This document shows positions 1 to 5,358 of a stretch of DNA of 5,421 nt, in pieces. The notes under the pieces are model-generated. The model did no database searches. It worked only from the letters and a program-made list of their open reading frames with translations, and was not told the origin of the DNA. The position numbers and the translations under genes were made by a program. Position 1 is the stretch's first letter; each line of letters begins with the position of its first letter. Source of the stretch: Oscillospiraceae bacterium (GTDB taxonomy: Bacteria > Bacillota > Clostridia > Oscillospirales > Oscillospiraceae); NCBI GenBank assembly GCA_031255955.1, contig JAIRRO010000163.1, forward strand, positions 1 through 5,421. The letters run 5' to 3'.

Positions 1-165
1 ACCGACACGGATGAAATATCCGACTGGGCAAGCGAAGCTATGCGCTGGGCGAACGCTGCGGGACTCATCACCGGACGCACAGAGACAACGCTCGCGCCCA
101 AAGGCACCGCGAGCCGCGCAGAGGCGGCAACGCTGCTGCAGCGGTATATGCAGAATGTGGGGTGA
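1..165 (+). CDS. C-terminal end of an SLH-domain (S-layer homology) surface protein, 5' truncated by the window
   Basis: The window opens inside a reading frame that runs from base 1 to a TGA at 163-165, giving 54 residues. They match one SLH repeat: DEISDWASEAMRWANAAGLI (residues 4-23) has the helix with two spaced tryptophans (W9, W16) and the G-L-I-x-G turn. This is followed by LAPKGTASRAEAATLLQRY (31-49), the x-P-x-x-x-x-(T/S)-R-A-E stretch that ends SLH repeats. In this family SLH domains, usually three in tandem, bind secondary cell-wall polymer and hold exported proteins on the Gram-positive surface. The family's TRAE motif reads SRAE here (38-41). The protein stops 5 residues after the repeat, so this is a C-terminal SLH anchor. 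The N-terminal part, and therefore the protein's actual activity, lies outside the window. The frame has no start codon in view, as expected for a truncated gene. The family call is secure; the function of the whole protein is unknown. Confidence 0.88.
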   Translation, partial: TDTDEISDWASEAMRWANAAGLITGRTETTLAPKGTASRAEAATLLQRYMQNVG

Positions 166-325
166 TAGCCTCCGCCGCAGAGATGTTTGGCGTGTTCGGG
201 GCAAAATCGGCAAATATCTTCTAAGGCGGGTACAGCGATTCTTTTGCTCCTGATTCAGCTGCTTCAGCTCCCGATATACTTCAGGCTGGGGTATACCAAA
301 GCAAAAATCATAAGCGTTTTGCGCT

Positions 326-346
326 CGCGCGGGCGGATCCCGCGCG
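326..346 (-). terminator. GC-rich hairpin downstream of the ATPase gene, possible terminator
   Basis: A perfect 8-bp stem (326-333 CGCGCGGG with 339-346 CCCGCGCG, 5-nt loop) lies 15 nt beyond the stop codon of the minus-strand ATPase gene. Read on the minus strand, it is followed by a second, weak 4-bp hairpin (313-325) and then ATGATTTTTGC, so a T-rich stretch exists but not directly after the main stem. No T-run follows on the plus strand. It may end ATPase transcription or form a barrier between the two converging genes. It is not a textbook intrinsic terminator. The rest of 166-361 shows no convincing gene. Confidence 0.35.
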
Positions 347-361
347 TCTCAGGCAATTCGT

Positions 362-1567
362 TTACAGCTTGTCGGCTGATAGCCAGTCGATGATATTCAG
401 CTGGCGTATGCCGTCATAATTGGCAGTGCGCGGGAATTCATCAAGGGTCAGCAGAAGCTTTGGATGGTTATCCGCTATGCTTTCCAACGCGCTAAGCTCC
501 CGTCGGCGCGTTGTTTCGTCAAGGATGGTGGCTGAGACCTGATAATATGTCAGCCCTTCGGCTGTTTGGCTTACGAAATCGACCTCTTTTTCCGCGATTT
601 TCCCGATTCTTACCTTTCCGCCCCGGCGAAGCAACTCCAAATAAACCACATTTTCCAAAACATGACCGATGTCTGCCGAGGCTCCGGACAGCAACAGTTC
701 ACGAAAACCGCTGTCCACAGCGTAATATTTGCTTTGCGTTTTGAGCATCGTCTTGCCGCGGATATCATAACGGTCTGCCTTATAGAACACATAGGCGGCG
801 CACAGTGAACGAATATATTTGTCGACAGTGTTCACAGACACCGCGCGCCCCGCCGAATTCAGCGCGTCCGCAATTTTTTTCACCGATACGGGGCTGCCGA
901 CGTTCGAGATTAAAAATCTCACGATGCCCTCCAGTATGGTCACTCCGGCGATGTTTTCTCGGCGGGCTATATCCTTCACCAGAATCGAGTTATATACACC
1001 GTCGAGATATGAGCGCACAAGCCTTTCATTGTCTCTGAGCGCGGCAACGGCGGGAAAAGCGCCGAAACGCATATAATCGCGAAACAGGGTGTTTGTGTCG
1101 CCGCCTCTGAATTCCCGATATTCCGCAAATGACAGCGGCAGCATTTCTACCTGAACATACCGCCCGGAAAGCAGCGTCGCAAGCTCACCAGACAGCAGAA
1201 AGGCATTGGAGCCTGTGATATGCAGGTCTATATTCTCTTTGATGAACAGGCTGTCAACAGCTTTTTCAAAGCCTTTGCACTGCTGAATCTCGTCGATGAA
1301 TATATAGGTGTACCCCCCGACGAAAAGGCGGGATTTCAAGTATGCGTACAGTTCGCGATAATCAAGTAAATTTTCACACGCCAGATCTTCCAAATTTATT
1401 GAAATTATTTGCTCCGGCTTGACGCCACTCTTAAGCAGGCTGTCGATATACATCGCAAACAGCGTGGATTTTCCGCACCGCCGAACACCGGTCACAACCT
1501 TGACAACGGGTTTTTCACGCCAATCATTCAACCACGCGAGATAGCGCGGTCGCTCTACAAGCCCCAT
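362..1567 (-). CDS. AAA+ ATPase of the AAA_14/DUF4143 family
   Basis: Complete 401-residue protein; numbering here starts at the chosen ATG (1567). An N-terminal ATPase carries Walker A GVRRCGKST (27-35), Walker B YIFIDEI (88-94), a sensor-like ITGSNA (117-122) and the SGRY segment (134-137) that follows it in this family. A helical/winged-helix region comes next (about 220-275). The C-terminal DUF4143 part is related to PD-(D/E)XK nuclease folds and shows VLENVVYLEL (303-312), EVDFV (328-332) and YYQVS (341-345). Family members are common in anaerobes, often in many copies, and their cellular role is not established; the nuclease-like domain is usually not proven active. A longer frame from an ATG at 1588 exists. 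I prefer 1567 because GAGGTGA sits 5 nt before it, because the promoter's expected start site lies downstream of the 1588 ATG, and because family members typically begin just before the RPxYL segment. The gene is monocistronic, converges with the SLH gene, and looks less GC-rich than its neighbours, which hints at a separate history. Confidence 0.9.
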   Translation of the reverse strand: MGLVERPRYLAWLNDWREKPVVKVVTGVRRCGKSTLFAMYIDSLLKSGVKPEQIISINLEDLACENLLDYRELYAYLKSRLFVGGYTYIFIDEIQQCKGFEKAVDSLFIKENIDLHITGSNAFLLSGELATLLSGRYVQVEMLPLSFAEYREFRGGDTNTLFRDYMRFGAFPAVAALRDNERLVRSYLDGVYNSILVKDIARRENIAGVTILEGIVRFLISNVGSPVSVKKIADALNSAGRAVSVNTVDKYIRSLCAAYVFYKADRYDIRGKTMLKTQSKYYAVDSGFRELLLSGASADIGHVLENVVYLELLRRGGKVRIGKIAEKEVDFVSQTAEGLTYYQVSATILDETTRRRELSALESIADNHPKLLLTLDEFPRTANYDGIRQLNIIDWLSADKL

Positions 1568-1572
1568 CGGTA

Positions 1573-1579
1573 TCACCTC
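1573..1579 (-). promoter_or_regulatory. Ribosome binding site that decides the ATPase start
   Basis: GAGGTGA on the minus strand, 5 nt before the ATG at 1567, is a long match to the 16S anti-Shine-Dalgarno. The ATG at 1588 lies upstream of this site and has no comparable site of its own. Confidence 0.75.
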
Positions 1580-1590
1580 ACTTTTCATTC

Positions 1591-1619
1591 ATTATAGCAA
1601 AAGTGCTGGAACTCGTCAA
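1591..1619 (-). promoter_or_regulatory. Sigma-70/SigA-type promoter of the ATPase gene
   Basis: On the minus strand, TTGACG (1619-1614) is followed after exactly 17 nt by a perfect TATAAT (1596-1591). By the usual spacing, transcription should begin near 1584, leaving a short leader of about 17 nt before the ATG at 1567 that just contains the ribosome binding site. This would place the alternative ATG at 1588 outside the transcript. The start-site position is inferred, not observed. Confidence 0.8.
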
Positions 1620-1622
1620 GTA

Positions 1623-1640
1623 TTTTCAAACGAATGAAAA
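1623..1640. promoter_or_regulatory. Palindrome TTTTCA-N6-TGAAAA, copy 1 (putative operator)
   Basis: A perfect 6-bp inverted repeat around AACGAA, beginning 4 bp upstream of the -35 hexamer of the ATPase promoter (about -39 to -56). Its right half, extended to GAATGAAAA (1632-1640), is repeated inverted as TTTTCATTC at 1582-1590, across the expected transcription start. The form is that of a binding site for a dimeric regulator; none is encoded in view. The sequence is AT-rich, so chance remains possible for a single copy. Confidence 0.5.
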
Positions 1641-1662
1641 AACTTCATATTTCAGCAGAGAT

Positions 1663-1680
1663 TTTTCAATCAAATGAAAA
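1663..1680. promoter_or_regulatory. Palindrome TTTTCA-N6-TGAAAA, copy 2 (putative operator)
   Basis: Same half-sites and same 6-nt spacer length as the copy at 1623, around ATCAAA, exactly 40 bp further upstream of the ATPase promoter. The stop codon of the small membrane-protein gene follows at 1688. In RNA from the cluster to the right it could form only a weak A-U hairpin without a GC stem, so a terminator role is less likely than an operator role. Confidence 0.5.
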
Positions 1681-1687
1681 CTTTCGG

Positions 1688-1933
1688 TTATTGCACAGCA
1701 ACGGACGCAGCAACGCCTGTGTCCGCCGCACTCACATCGTCCCCTGCGTTACTGTCCTCCAGCCACGAAAGCTCAAGGCGCAGTCCGTCCGGCGTGTACA
1801 CTATATAGCGGCGCAGCCCGAAAAACATCGTCACCGCAAGCACAAGCGCGGCAAGCAATATGAACACCAGCGTGCGGATTACAATCCGCGCCGCGCGGCG
1901 GTTTTTATACGTTCTCGGGACGTACCTCGCCAA
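1688..1933 (-). CDS. Small single-pass membrane protein of unknown function, TTG start
   Basis: 81 residues from a TTG at 1933. I chose this start because GGAGGTG (1947-1941) lies 7 nt before it; the frame stays open further upstream inside rpiB (a TTG at 2005 is possible) but without such a site. A basic N-terminus (RYVPRTYKNRRAARIVIR, 3-20) precedes one hydrophobic helix (about 21-40, LVFILLAALVLAVTMFFG). Then comes RRYIVYTPDGLRLELSWLE (41-59) and a low-complexity Ala/Ser/Asp tail. By the positive-inside rule the N-terminus should be cytoplasmic and the tail outside. The segment YIVYTPDGLRLEL resembles, from memory, the juxtamembrane stretch at the N-terminus of clostridial putative glycoside hydrolases (DUF4015-type). 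That resemblance is unchecked, and no catalytic domain follows here. It is the last gene of the minus-strand cluster, overlapping the end of rpiB by 29 nt, which suggests translational coupling. It may be a genuine small protein or a remnant of a longer one; function unknown. Confidence 0.7.
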   Translation of the reverse strand: MARYVPRTYKNRRAARIVIRTLVFILLAALVLAVTMFFGLRRYIVYTPDGLRLELSWLEDSNAGDDVSAADTGVAASVAVQ

Positions 1934-2372
1934 GCAAATGCACCTCCATATCCGCAATTTTGGCGACACGGCGGGCGTGTCTGCCGCCTTCAAACGCGGT
2001 TTCAAGAAAAATTTCCGCGATTTTCAACGCGAGTCCCGCGCCCGTGACGCGCGCGCCGAGGCACAGAACATTCGCGTCGTTATGTCGGCGCGTCATCTCC
2101 GCCGAAAAGCAGTCCCCGCACAGCGCCGCGCGGACGCCCGGAACCTTGTTGGCGGCTATCGACATTCCTATCCCCGTGCCGCAAACCAGAATACCGTATT
2201 CGCATTCTCCCGAGGCGACAGCCCTCGCAACGCCCAGCGCGAAATCGGGATAATCACAGCTCTCTTCTGAAAACGCGCCGAAATCCCGAAGCTCCAACCC
2301 TTTTTCGCGGAGCATCCCGCGAATCTCGCCAAGAAGATTATACCCACCGTGGTCGCATCCCAAAGCAATCAT
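1905..2372 (-). CDS. rpiB: Ribose-5-phosphate isomerase B (RpiB/LacAB family)
   Basis: 155 residues, close to the family's usual 145-155. The enzyme interconverts ribose 5-phosphate and ribulose 5-phosphate in the non-oxidative pentose phosphate pathway, in the cytoplasm. The motifs are all present: GCDHGGYNL (5-13), the substrate-binding CGTGIGMSIAANK (64-76) with the catalytic-type cysteine C64, RRHNDANVL (95-103) with the ring-opening histidine H97, and EGGRHARRVAKI (128-139) with the phosphate-binding arginines. Keeping C64 and the HNDAN segment favours RpiB over the LacA/LacB galactose-6-phosphate isomerase subunits of the same superfamily. The start at 2372 has GGGAGA 8 nt upstream. The gene begins 21 nt after the DUF1015 stop and overlaps the next gene by 29 nt, so it is very probably an internal operon gene without its own promoter. 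Confidence 0.95.
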   Translation of the reverse strand: MIALGCDHGGYNLLGEIRGMLREKGLELRDFGAFSEESCDYPDFALGVARAVASGECEYGILVCGTGIGMSIAANKVPGVRAALCGDCFSAEMTRRHNDANVLCLGARVTGAGLALKIAEIFLETAFEGGRHARRVAKIADMEVHLLGEVRPENV

Positions 2373-2393
2373 ATTAATATTCTCCCATATTTC

Positions 2394-3644
2394 TTATTTT
2401 ACTTTTCTGCACTCCACATAAAAGCGCTTATCCCACGCCTCTCCTATAGAAAAGCTCTTGCGCGGGAACACTCCGCCCGGACTGCTGATCACACGAAACA
2501 GTTCTTTTTTATCAATCGCGGGCATTATCACCCCGACGCTGTCCTGCGCGGACACAACGGAACGCAGCGACTTTTCACCGTGAATATAGTCCACACGGGG
2601 CGTAAGCGCCCTTACCTTGCCGCTCCGCTCGTTTATATATTTATCGATATATCCCTGCACCTGAGCGATAAGCTCACCCGCGGGAACATCCCGCACGCGA
2701 ATTTCGCGTTCCTTATGGCTCCTCGCGCGCGTGTCGTGGTTAAATTTCGGGGACACGCATTTTATCGTCCGCTGCCCGTCGCCGGACACAGCCTCGGTAA
2801 GCCCATCGATAAAGCTGTCCGCATCCACGTTGAATACGGCGCGGTGAATCGGATGAAAATCAATGGCGTCATCGTGGATATTGCACACCTCCGCAAGGGC
2901 AAAGCGGGCGGGACAGGTCGCATGCTCCCGCTTGGGCAGATTTTGCTTTATTTCCTCCCACATCAGCTTTGCCGCCGCAAGCGAGTGGTTCCCATCGCCG
3001 ATTACTATTCCACCCGGTAGAACTGACACAGCCTGTGACAGCTCGCGCGCGGGGGCGCCGCCGACAAGATATCCGTTGAGATGCCCGCTGTTTTCCATAA
3101 GGTCAAAGCTATACATACGCGGCAGCACGGTGTTTGCCAGCGGCTCTATCACGGTTTTTTTTGGGTCGTTGATAAGCGCCATTATGTGCGTCATCTCTAA
3201 AGGGGAGCCGCGGCGCACCCGCGCGCGCAGCGGCAGCCTGTCCGCCACGGTTTGCTCTGTCGCGCGTATGTGTGAGTTTTTGCCTGTGTAATCGTAGGCT
3301 TCCAAATCAAGTACTCCGACGAGTCCGCGGCGGACGCGTCCGTCGCGCAGTGTGCGCTCTACATATACAAAGCAGTTCGGATACTCCCTGAAAATATCGC
3401 CCTTCAGATATGCCTCCGCAGCCAGCCCGACGGCACGCTCGCGTAAGCTGAGCTTCGGCGCGGAGATGTACGCCTCGGGTACTATCATCCGCAGCGTGGA
3501 CGGCTCGGAGCCGACGCGAATATCCGCGCGCGTCCAGTAGCCTCGCTCGGAGGAATATTGGTCGCAGGCGATAACCGCCCACGTCGGAAGGTATACGTTA
3601 TTCGGCAGCAGGATGTCCGCCGGGCGAAAAAATGCTCTTTTCAT
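2394..3644 (-). CDS. DUF1015 family protein (COG4198)
   Basis: 416 residues, near full family length, starting MKRAFFRPADILLP at 3644. Visible family signatures are an N-terminal FFRPADILLP segment, SHIRATEQTV (125-134), IGDGNHSLAAAKLMWEE (215-231), which is the family's GDG-(N/H)-H motif, EVCNIHDDAIDFHPIHR (252-268), VDYIHGE (351-357) and the C-terminal PRKSFSIGEAWDKRFYVECR (394-413). The biochemical function of DUF1015 is not established. In other Firmicutes the family often sits beside serine biosynthesis genes (serA/serC), suggesting a link to amino-acid metabolism. Here it instead follows a homocysteine methyltransferase module by 7 nt, which is consistent with that theme. The frame could be extended 39 codons to 3761, but that part lies inside the upstream gene and lacks family resemblance. 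No strong ribosome binding site precedes the ATG; a GGGGA lies about 11 nt before it, so coupling to the upstream stop codon is likely. Confidence 0.9.
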   Translation of the reverse strand: MKRAFFRPADILLPNNVYLPTWAVIACDQYSSERGYWTRADIRVGSEPSTLRMIVPEAYISAPKLSLRERAVGLAAEAYLKGDIFREYPNCFVYVERTLRDGRVRRGLVGVLDLEAYDYTGKNSHIRATEQTVADRLPLRARVRRGSPLEMTHIMALINDPKKTVIEPLANTVLPRMYSFDLMENSGHLNGYLVGGAPARELSQAVSVLPGGIVIGDGNHSLAAAKLMWEEIKQNLPKREHATCPARFALAEVCNIHDDAIDFHPIHRAVFNVDADSFIDGLTEAVSGDGQRTIKCVSPKFNHDTRARSHKEREIRVRDVPAGELIAQVQGYIDKYINERSGKVRALTPRVDYIHGEKSLRSVVSAQDSVGVIMPAIDKKELFRVISSPGGVFPRKSFSIGEAWDKRFYVECRKVK

Positions 3645-3651
3645 AGCTGTG

Positions 3652-4506
3652 TCAGTCCCCAAACGCCGCGCGCAGGGCGCGGATAAAATCCGGCGTGCTG
3701 CCGCAGCACGCCCCGACAATACGGACGCCGAGCGGCTTGTATTCAAGCATCTGCGCGGCAAAAGCCTCCGCCGTCAGCCCATAGCTGCCGTCGGAGCCCG
3801 GCAGCCCCGCGTTCAGCTTCGCTATAAGCGGCAGGCTTGCCGTTTCTGATAATTCGCGGAACGCGGGCAGGATCGCCGCCGGTTCAAGCGAGCAATTAAT
3901 TCCCAGCGCCGCGACGCCCAAATCCTCCGCGCAGCGGGCAAATTCCGTCACGGTCGCGCCCGTATAGGTGCGCTTTGACGCCCCGACTGTTATCGTCGTG
4001 AATATCGGCAGATCGCAAGCGTCCCGCGCGGCTGTTACGGCGGAGGAGAGCTCGCCGAGGTCGCTCATCGTCTCGATGGCAATAAGCTCCGCTCCGGCAG
4101 CCGCCCCCAGCTCCGCCTGCTCTCTGAACAAGGTATAAGCCTGCTCCGGTGTAAGCGCCCCGTGCGGCGTCATTAAATCGCCGATAGGCCCGATATCAAG
4201 CGCGACGAGCGCGCGGGATTCAGCCGCCTTCCGCGCCAGATCAACGGCGACTGTGATAACGCTCTGCGGGGTAAGCGAACACTCCGACAGGGCGCGCGCG
4301 TTCGCGCCGAAGGTGTTCGTGAGGATTATATCGCTTCCGGCGTCAATATACGCGCGGTGAATTTCGTACACCGCCTCCGGCGCGCGGATATTCATAATGT
4401 CGCTGCGTTCCCCGGGCAAAAGTCCGGAGCCCTGCAGCATCGTCCCCGCCGCGCCGTCAAAGAAAACGGTGCCGCGTCCGTTTAACAGAGCTTCAAGCTC
4501 CGGCAT
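3652..4506 (-). CDS. Homocysteine S-methyltransferase domain protein (MetH N-terminal module type)
   Basis: 284 residues forming one homocysteine-binding TIM barrel. Characteristic pieces are FFDGAAGTMLQ (15-25), ILTNTFGANA (61-70), IETMSDLGE (144-152) and the zinc ligands C205 in GINCS and C267/C268 in GACCGSTP. The zinc activates homocysteine as a thiolate for methylation to methionine in the cytoplasm. The protein lacks the folate, cobalamin and reactivation domains of full MetH (over 1,100 residues), so either it works with separately encoded corrinoid partners or it uses another methyl donor such as S-methylmethionine (as in MmuM). The sequence alone does not decide. The cobalamin-type gene start at 5359 weakly favours the first option. 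It is the first gene of the minus-strand cluster, with its own promoter (4545-4573) and AAGGGA about 10 nt before the ATG. The expected leader of about 31 nt is too short for a SAM or cobalamin riboswitch. Confidence 0.92.
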   Translation of the reverse strand: MPELEALLNGRGTVFFDGAAGTMLQGSGLLPGERSDIMNIRAPEAVYEIHRAYIDAGSDIILTNTFGANARALSECSLTPQSVITVAVDLARKAAESRALVALDIGPIGDLMTPHGALTPEQAYTLFREQAELGAAAGAELIAIETMSDLGELSSAVTAARDACDLPIFTTITVGASKRTYTGATVTEFARCAEDLGVAALGINCSLEPAAILPAFRELSETASLPLIAKLNAGLPGSDGSYGLTAEAFAAQMLEYKPLGVRIVGACCGSTPDFIRALRAAFGD

Positions 4507-4544
4507 CTGAAATCAGTCCCTTCATTTATCGGGTTACGGCGTTT

Positions 4545-4573
4545 ATTTTAACATCTTCGCGCGATATAGGCAA
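4545..4573 (-). promoter_or_regulatory. Sigma-70/SigA-type promoter of the four-gene minus-strand cluster
   Basis: On the minus strand, TTGCCT (4573-4568) and TAAAAT (4550-4545) are separated by 17 nt. Initiation would fall near 4538, about 31 nt before the methyltransferase ATG. As the only clear promoter found before the cluster, it probably drives all four genes. Confidence 0.65.
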
Positions 4574-4611
4574 TGACTTTTTTATATGGCTCTTTTTCGT
4601 TTCGCGGCTCG

Positions 4612-4640
4612 TTGCATTACGGCGGCGAATACTGTATAAT
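4612..4640 (+). promoter_or_regulatory. Sigma-70/SigA-type promoter of the cytidylate-kinase-like gene
   Basis: TTGCAT (4612-4617) and a perfect TATAAT (4635-4640) are separated by 17 nt. Transcription would start near 4647, giving a leader of about 71 nt. The -35 element lies 38 bp from that of the divergent promoter, so one regulator binding between them could control both sides. A second TATAAT at 4678-4683 lacks a suitable -35. Confidence 0.72.
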
Positions 4641-4653
4641 AGGCGGCGGCGGA

Positions 4654-4687
4654 CGGCATAATATCACATATTTGGATTATAATGCCG
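4654..4687 (+). other. Imperfect inverted repeat in the leader of the kinase-like gene
   Basis: CGGCAT (4654-4659) pairs with ATGCCG (4682-4687), and inside it AATAT (4660-4664) pairs with ATATT (4668-4672) around a 3-nt loop. A bulged hairpin could therefore form in the untranslated leader, ending 16 nt before the GGAGGT ribosome binding site (4704-4709). It does not resemble a riboswitch class I know and has no T-run. It could be an operator or nothing. Confidence 0.3.
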
Positions 4688-4717
4688 CGCTTGCAATAAA
4701 ATTGGAGGTCGCAGTCA

Positions 4718-5341
4718 ATGAACGAATACACCGTCGCGGTGAGCCGCGAATACGGAAGCGGAGGAAGAGAGATAGCGAGCAGGCTCGCCACAGAGCTGGG
4801 CATCGGCTTTTATGACAAGTCGATTATCAAGCTGACAGCGGAAAAAAGCGGTCTTTCCTCCGACTATATCGAAAAAAGCGAGGAAAAGACAGGCGGAGGT
4901 CTGCTGTTCAACCTTCGTCTTTCCGCGTATTCCGGCGTGGAATCCCTGATGTATTACGAAACGCCGACAAGCGACAGAATGTTCATCGCGCAGTCAGAGG
5001 TCATCCGCGAGCTGTCGGCGCGCGAAAGCTGCGTAATTCTCGGGCGGTGCGCCGATTATGTACTGCGCGAGAAAAGAAATTTGATTCGCGTTTTTATCTA
5101 TGCCGACCTTGAGGAGCGCGCCCGCCGCGCCGTCGAGAGCTATGGTCTGCCCGATAAAAATCCGGAGGCGGCTGTTCGCAAAGCCGACAAGGCGCGCGGC
5201 GTCTATTACAAGTATTACACAAATCGCGTCTGGGGCGCAAAGGAAAATTTTGACCTCGCGATTAATTCATCCTTCTCCGGCGTAGACGGCGCTGTTGCCG
5301 TGATAAAAACCCTGCTCCGCGAAAAAGGCTTCGCGAAATAA
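4718..5341 (+). CDS. Cytidylate-kinase-like family protein (Cytidylate_kin2 type)
   Basis: 207 residues, a normal length for this P-loop family related to CMP kinase. The nucleotide-binding loop is SREYGSGGREIASRLA (9-24), the family's variant in which arginine stands where classical P-loops have lysine. FYDKSII (31-37), VILGRCADYVL (106-116), RVFIYAD (124-130), RARRAVE (134-140) and ARGVYYKYYTNRVWG (159-173) with FDLAINSS (178-185) follow the kinase order of core, lid and C-terminal helix. Members are assumed to phosphorylate a nucleoside monophosphate or similar substrate in the cytoplasm, but the substrate is generally not established, so I do not call it cmk. The start at 4718 has GGAGGT 8 nt upstream. 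It is the first gene of a plus-strand unit continuing into the CobU-like gene 17 nt downstream, which raises the possibility of a cofactor-related role (inference). Confidence 0.88.
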   Translation: MNEYTVAVSREYGSGGREIASRLATELGIGFYDKSIIKLTAEKSGLSSDYIEKSEEKTGGGLLFNLRLSAYSGVESLMYYETPTSDRMFIAQSEVIRELSARESCVILGRCADYVLREKRNLIRVFIYADLEERARRAVESYGLPDKNPEAAVRKADKARGVYYKYYTNRVWGAKENFDLAINSSFSGVDGAVAVIKTLLREKGFAK

Positions 5342-5358
5342 TAAGCGCGAAACGGGAT

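Noticed and set aside
166..250. Cysteine/histidine-rich reading on the minus strand between the SLH and ATPase genes, resembling a zinc-binding segment
   Set aside because: There are stop codons just before it, no start codon or ribosome binding site, and the frame runs on antisense into the SLH domain; judged to be chance.
242..306. Nested complementary segments (TTTTGCT with AGCAAAA, CCTGA with TCAGG) suggesting a structured RNA
   Set aside because: The arms are short and interrupted by a large bulge, and there is no promoter or terminator arrangement to support an RNA gene.
1934..2005. 24-codon upstream extension of the small membrane protein from a TTG at 2005
   Set aside because: It lies inside rpiB without a good ribosome binding site, whereas the TTG at 1933 has GGAGGTG at 7 nt.
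1634..2047. Plus-strand frame of 137 codons opposite the small membrane protein and rpiB
   Set aside because: Its composition is arginine-rich, typical of antisense reading of GC-rich genes; the minus-strand genes have motifs and ribosome binding sites.
2349..3020. Long plus-strand open frame of 223 codons opposite the DUF1015 gene
   Set aside because: It lies wholly antisense to a well-supported gene, has no ribosome binding site or recognisable domain, and such shadows are expected in GC-rich DNA.
3645..3761. 39-codon upstream extension of the DUF1015 frame
   Set aside because: It lies inside the methyltransferase gene, is basic and unstructured, and the family-like sequence begins exactly at the ATG at 3644.
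4507..4544. Possible SAM or cobalamin riboswitch before the methyltransferase gene
   Set aside because: The predicted leader is only about 31 nt and shows no known riboswitch core.
4678..4683. Second TATAAT close to the cytidylate-kinase-like gene
   Set aside because: No acceptable -35 hexamer lies 16-18 nt upstream; the promoter at 4612-4640 is far better.
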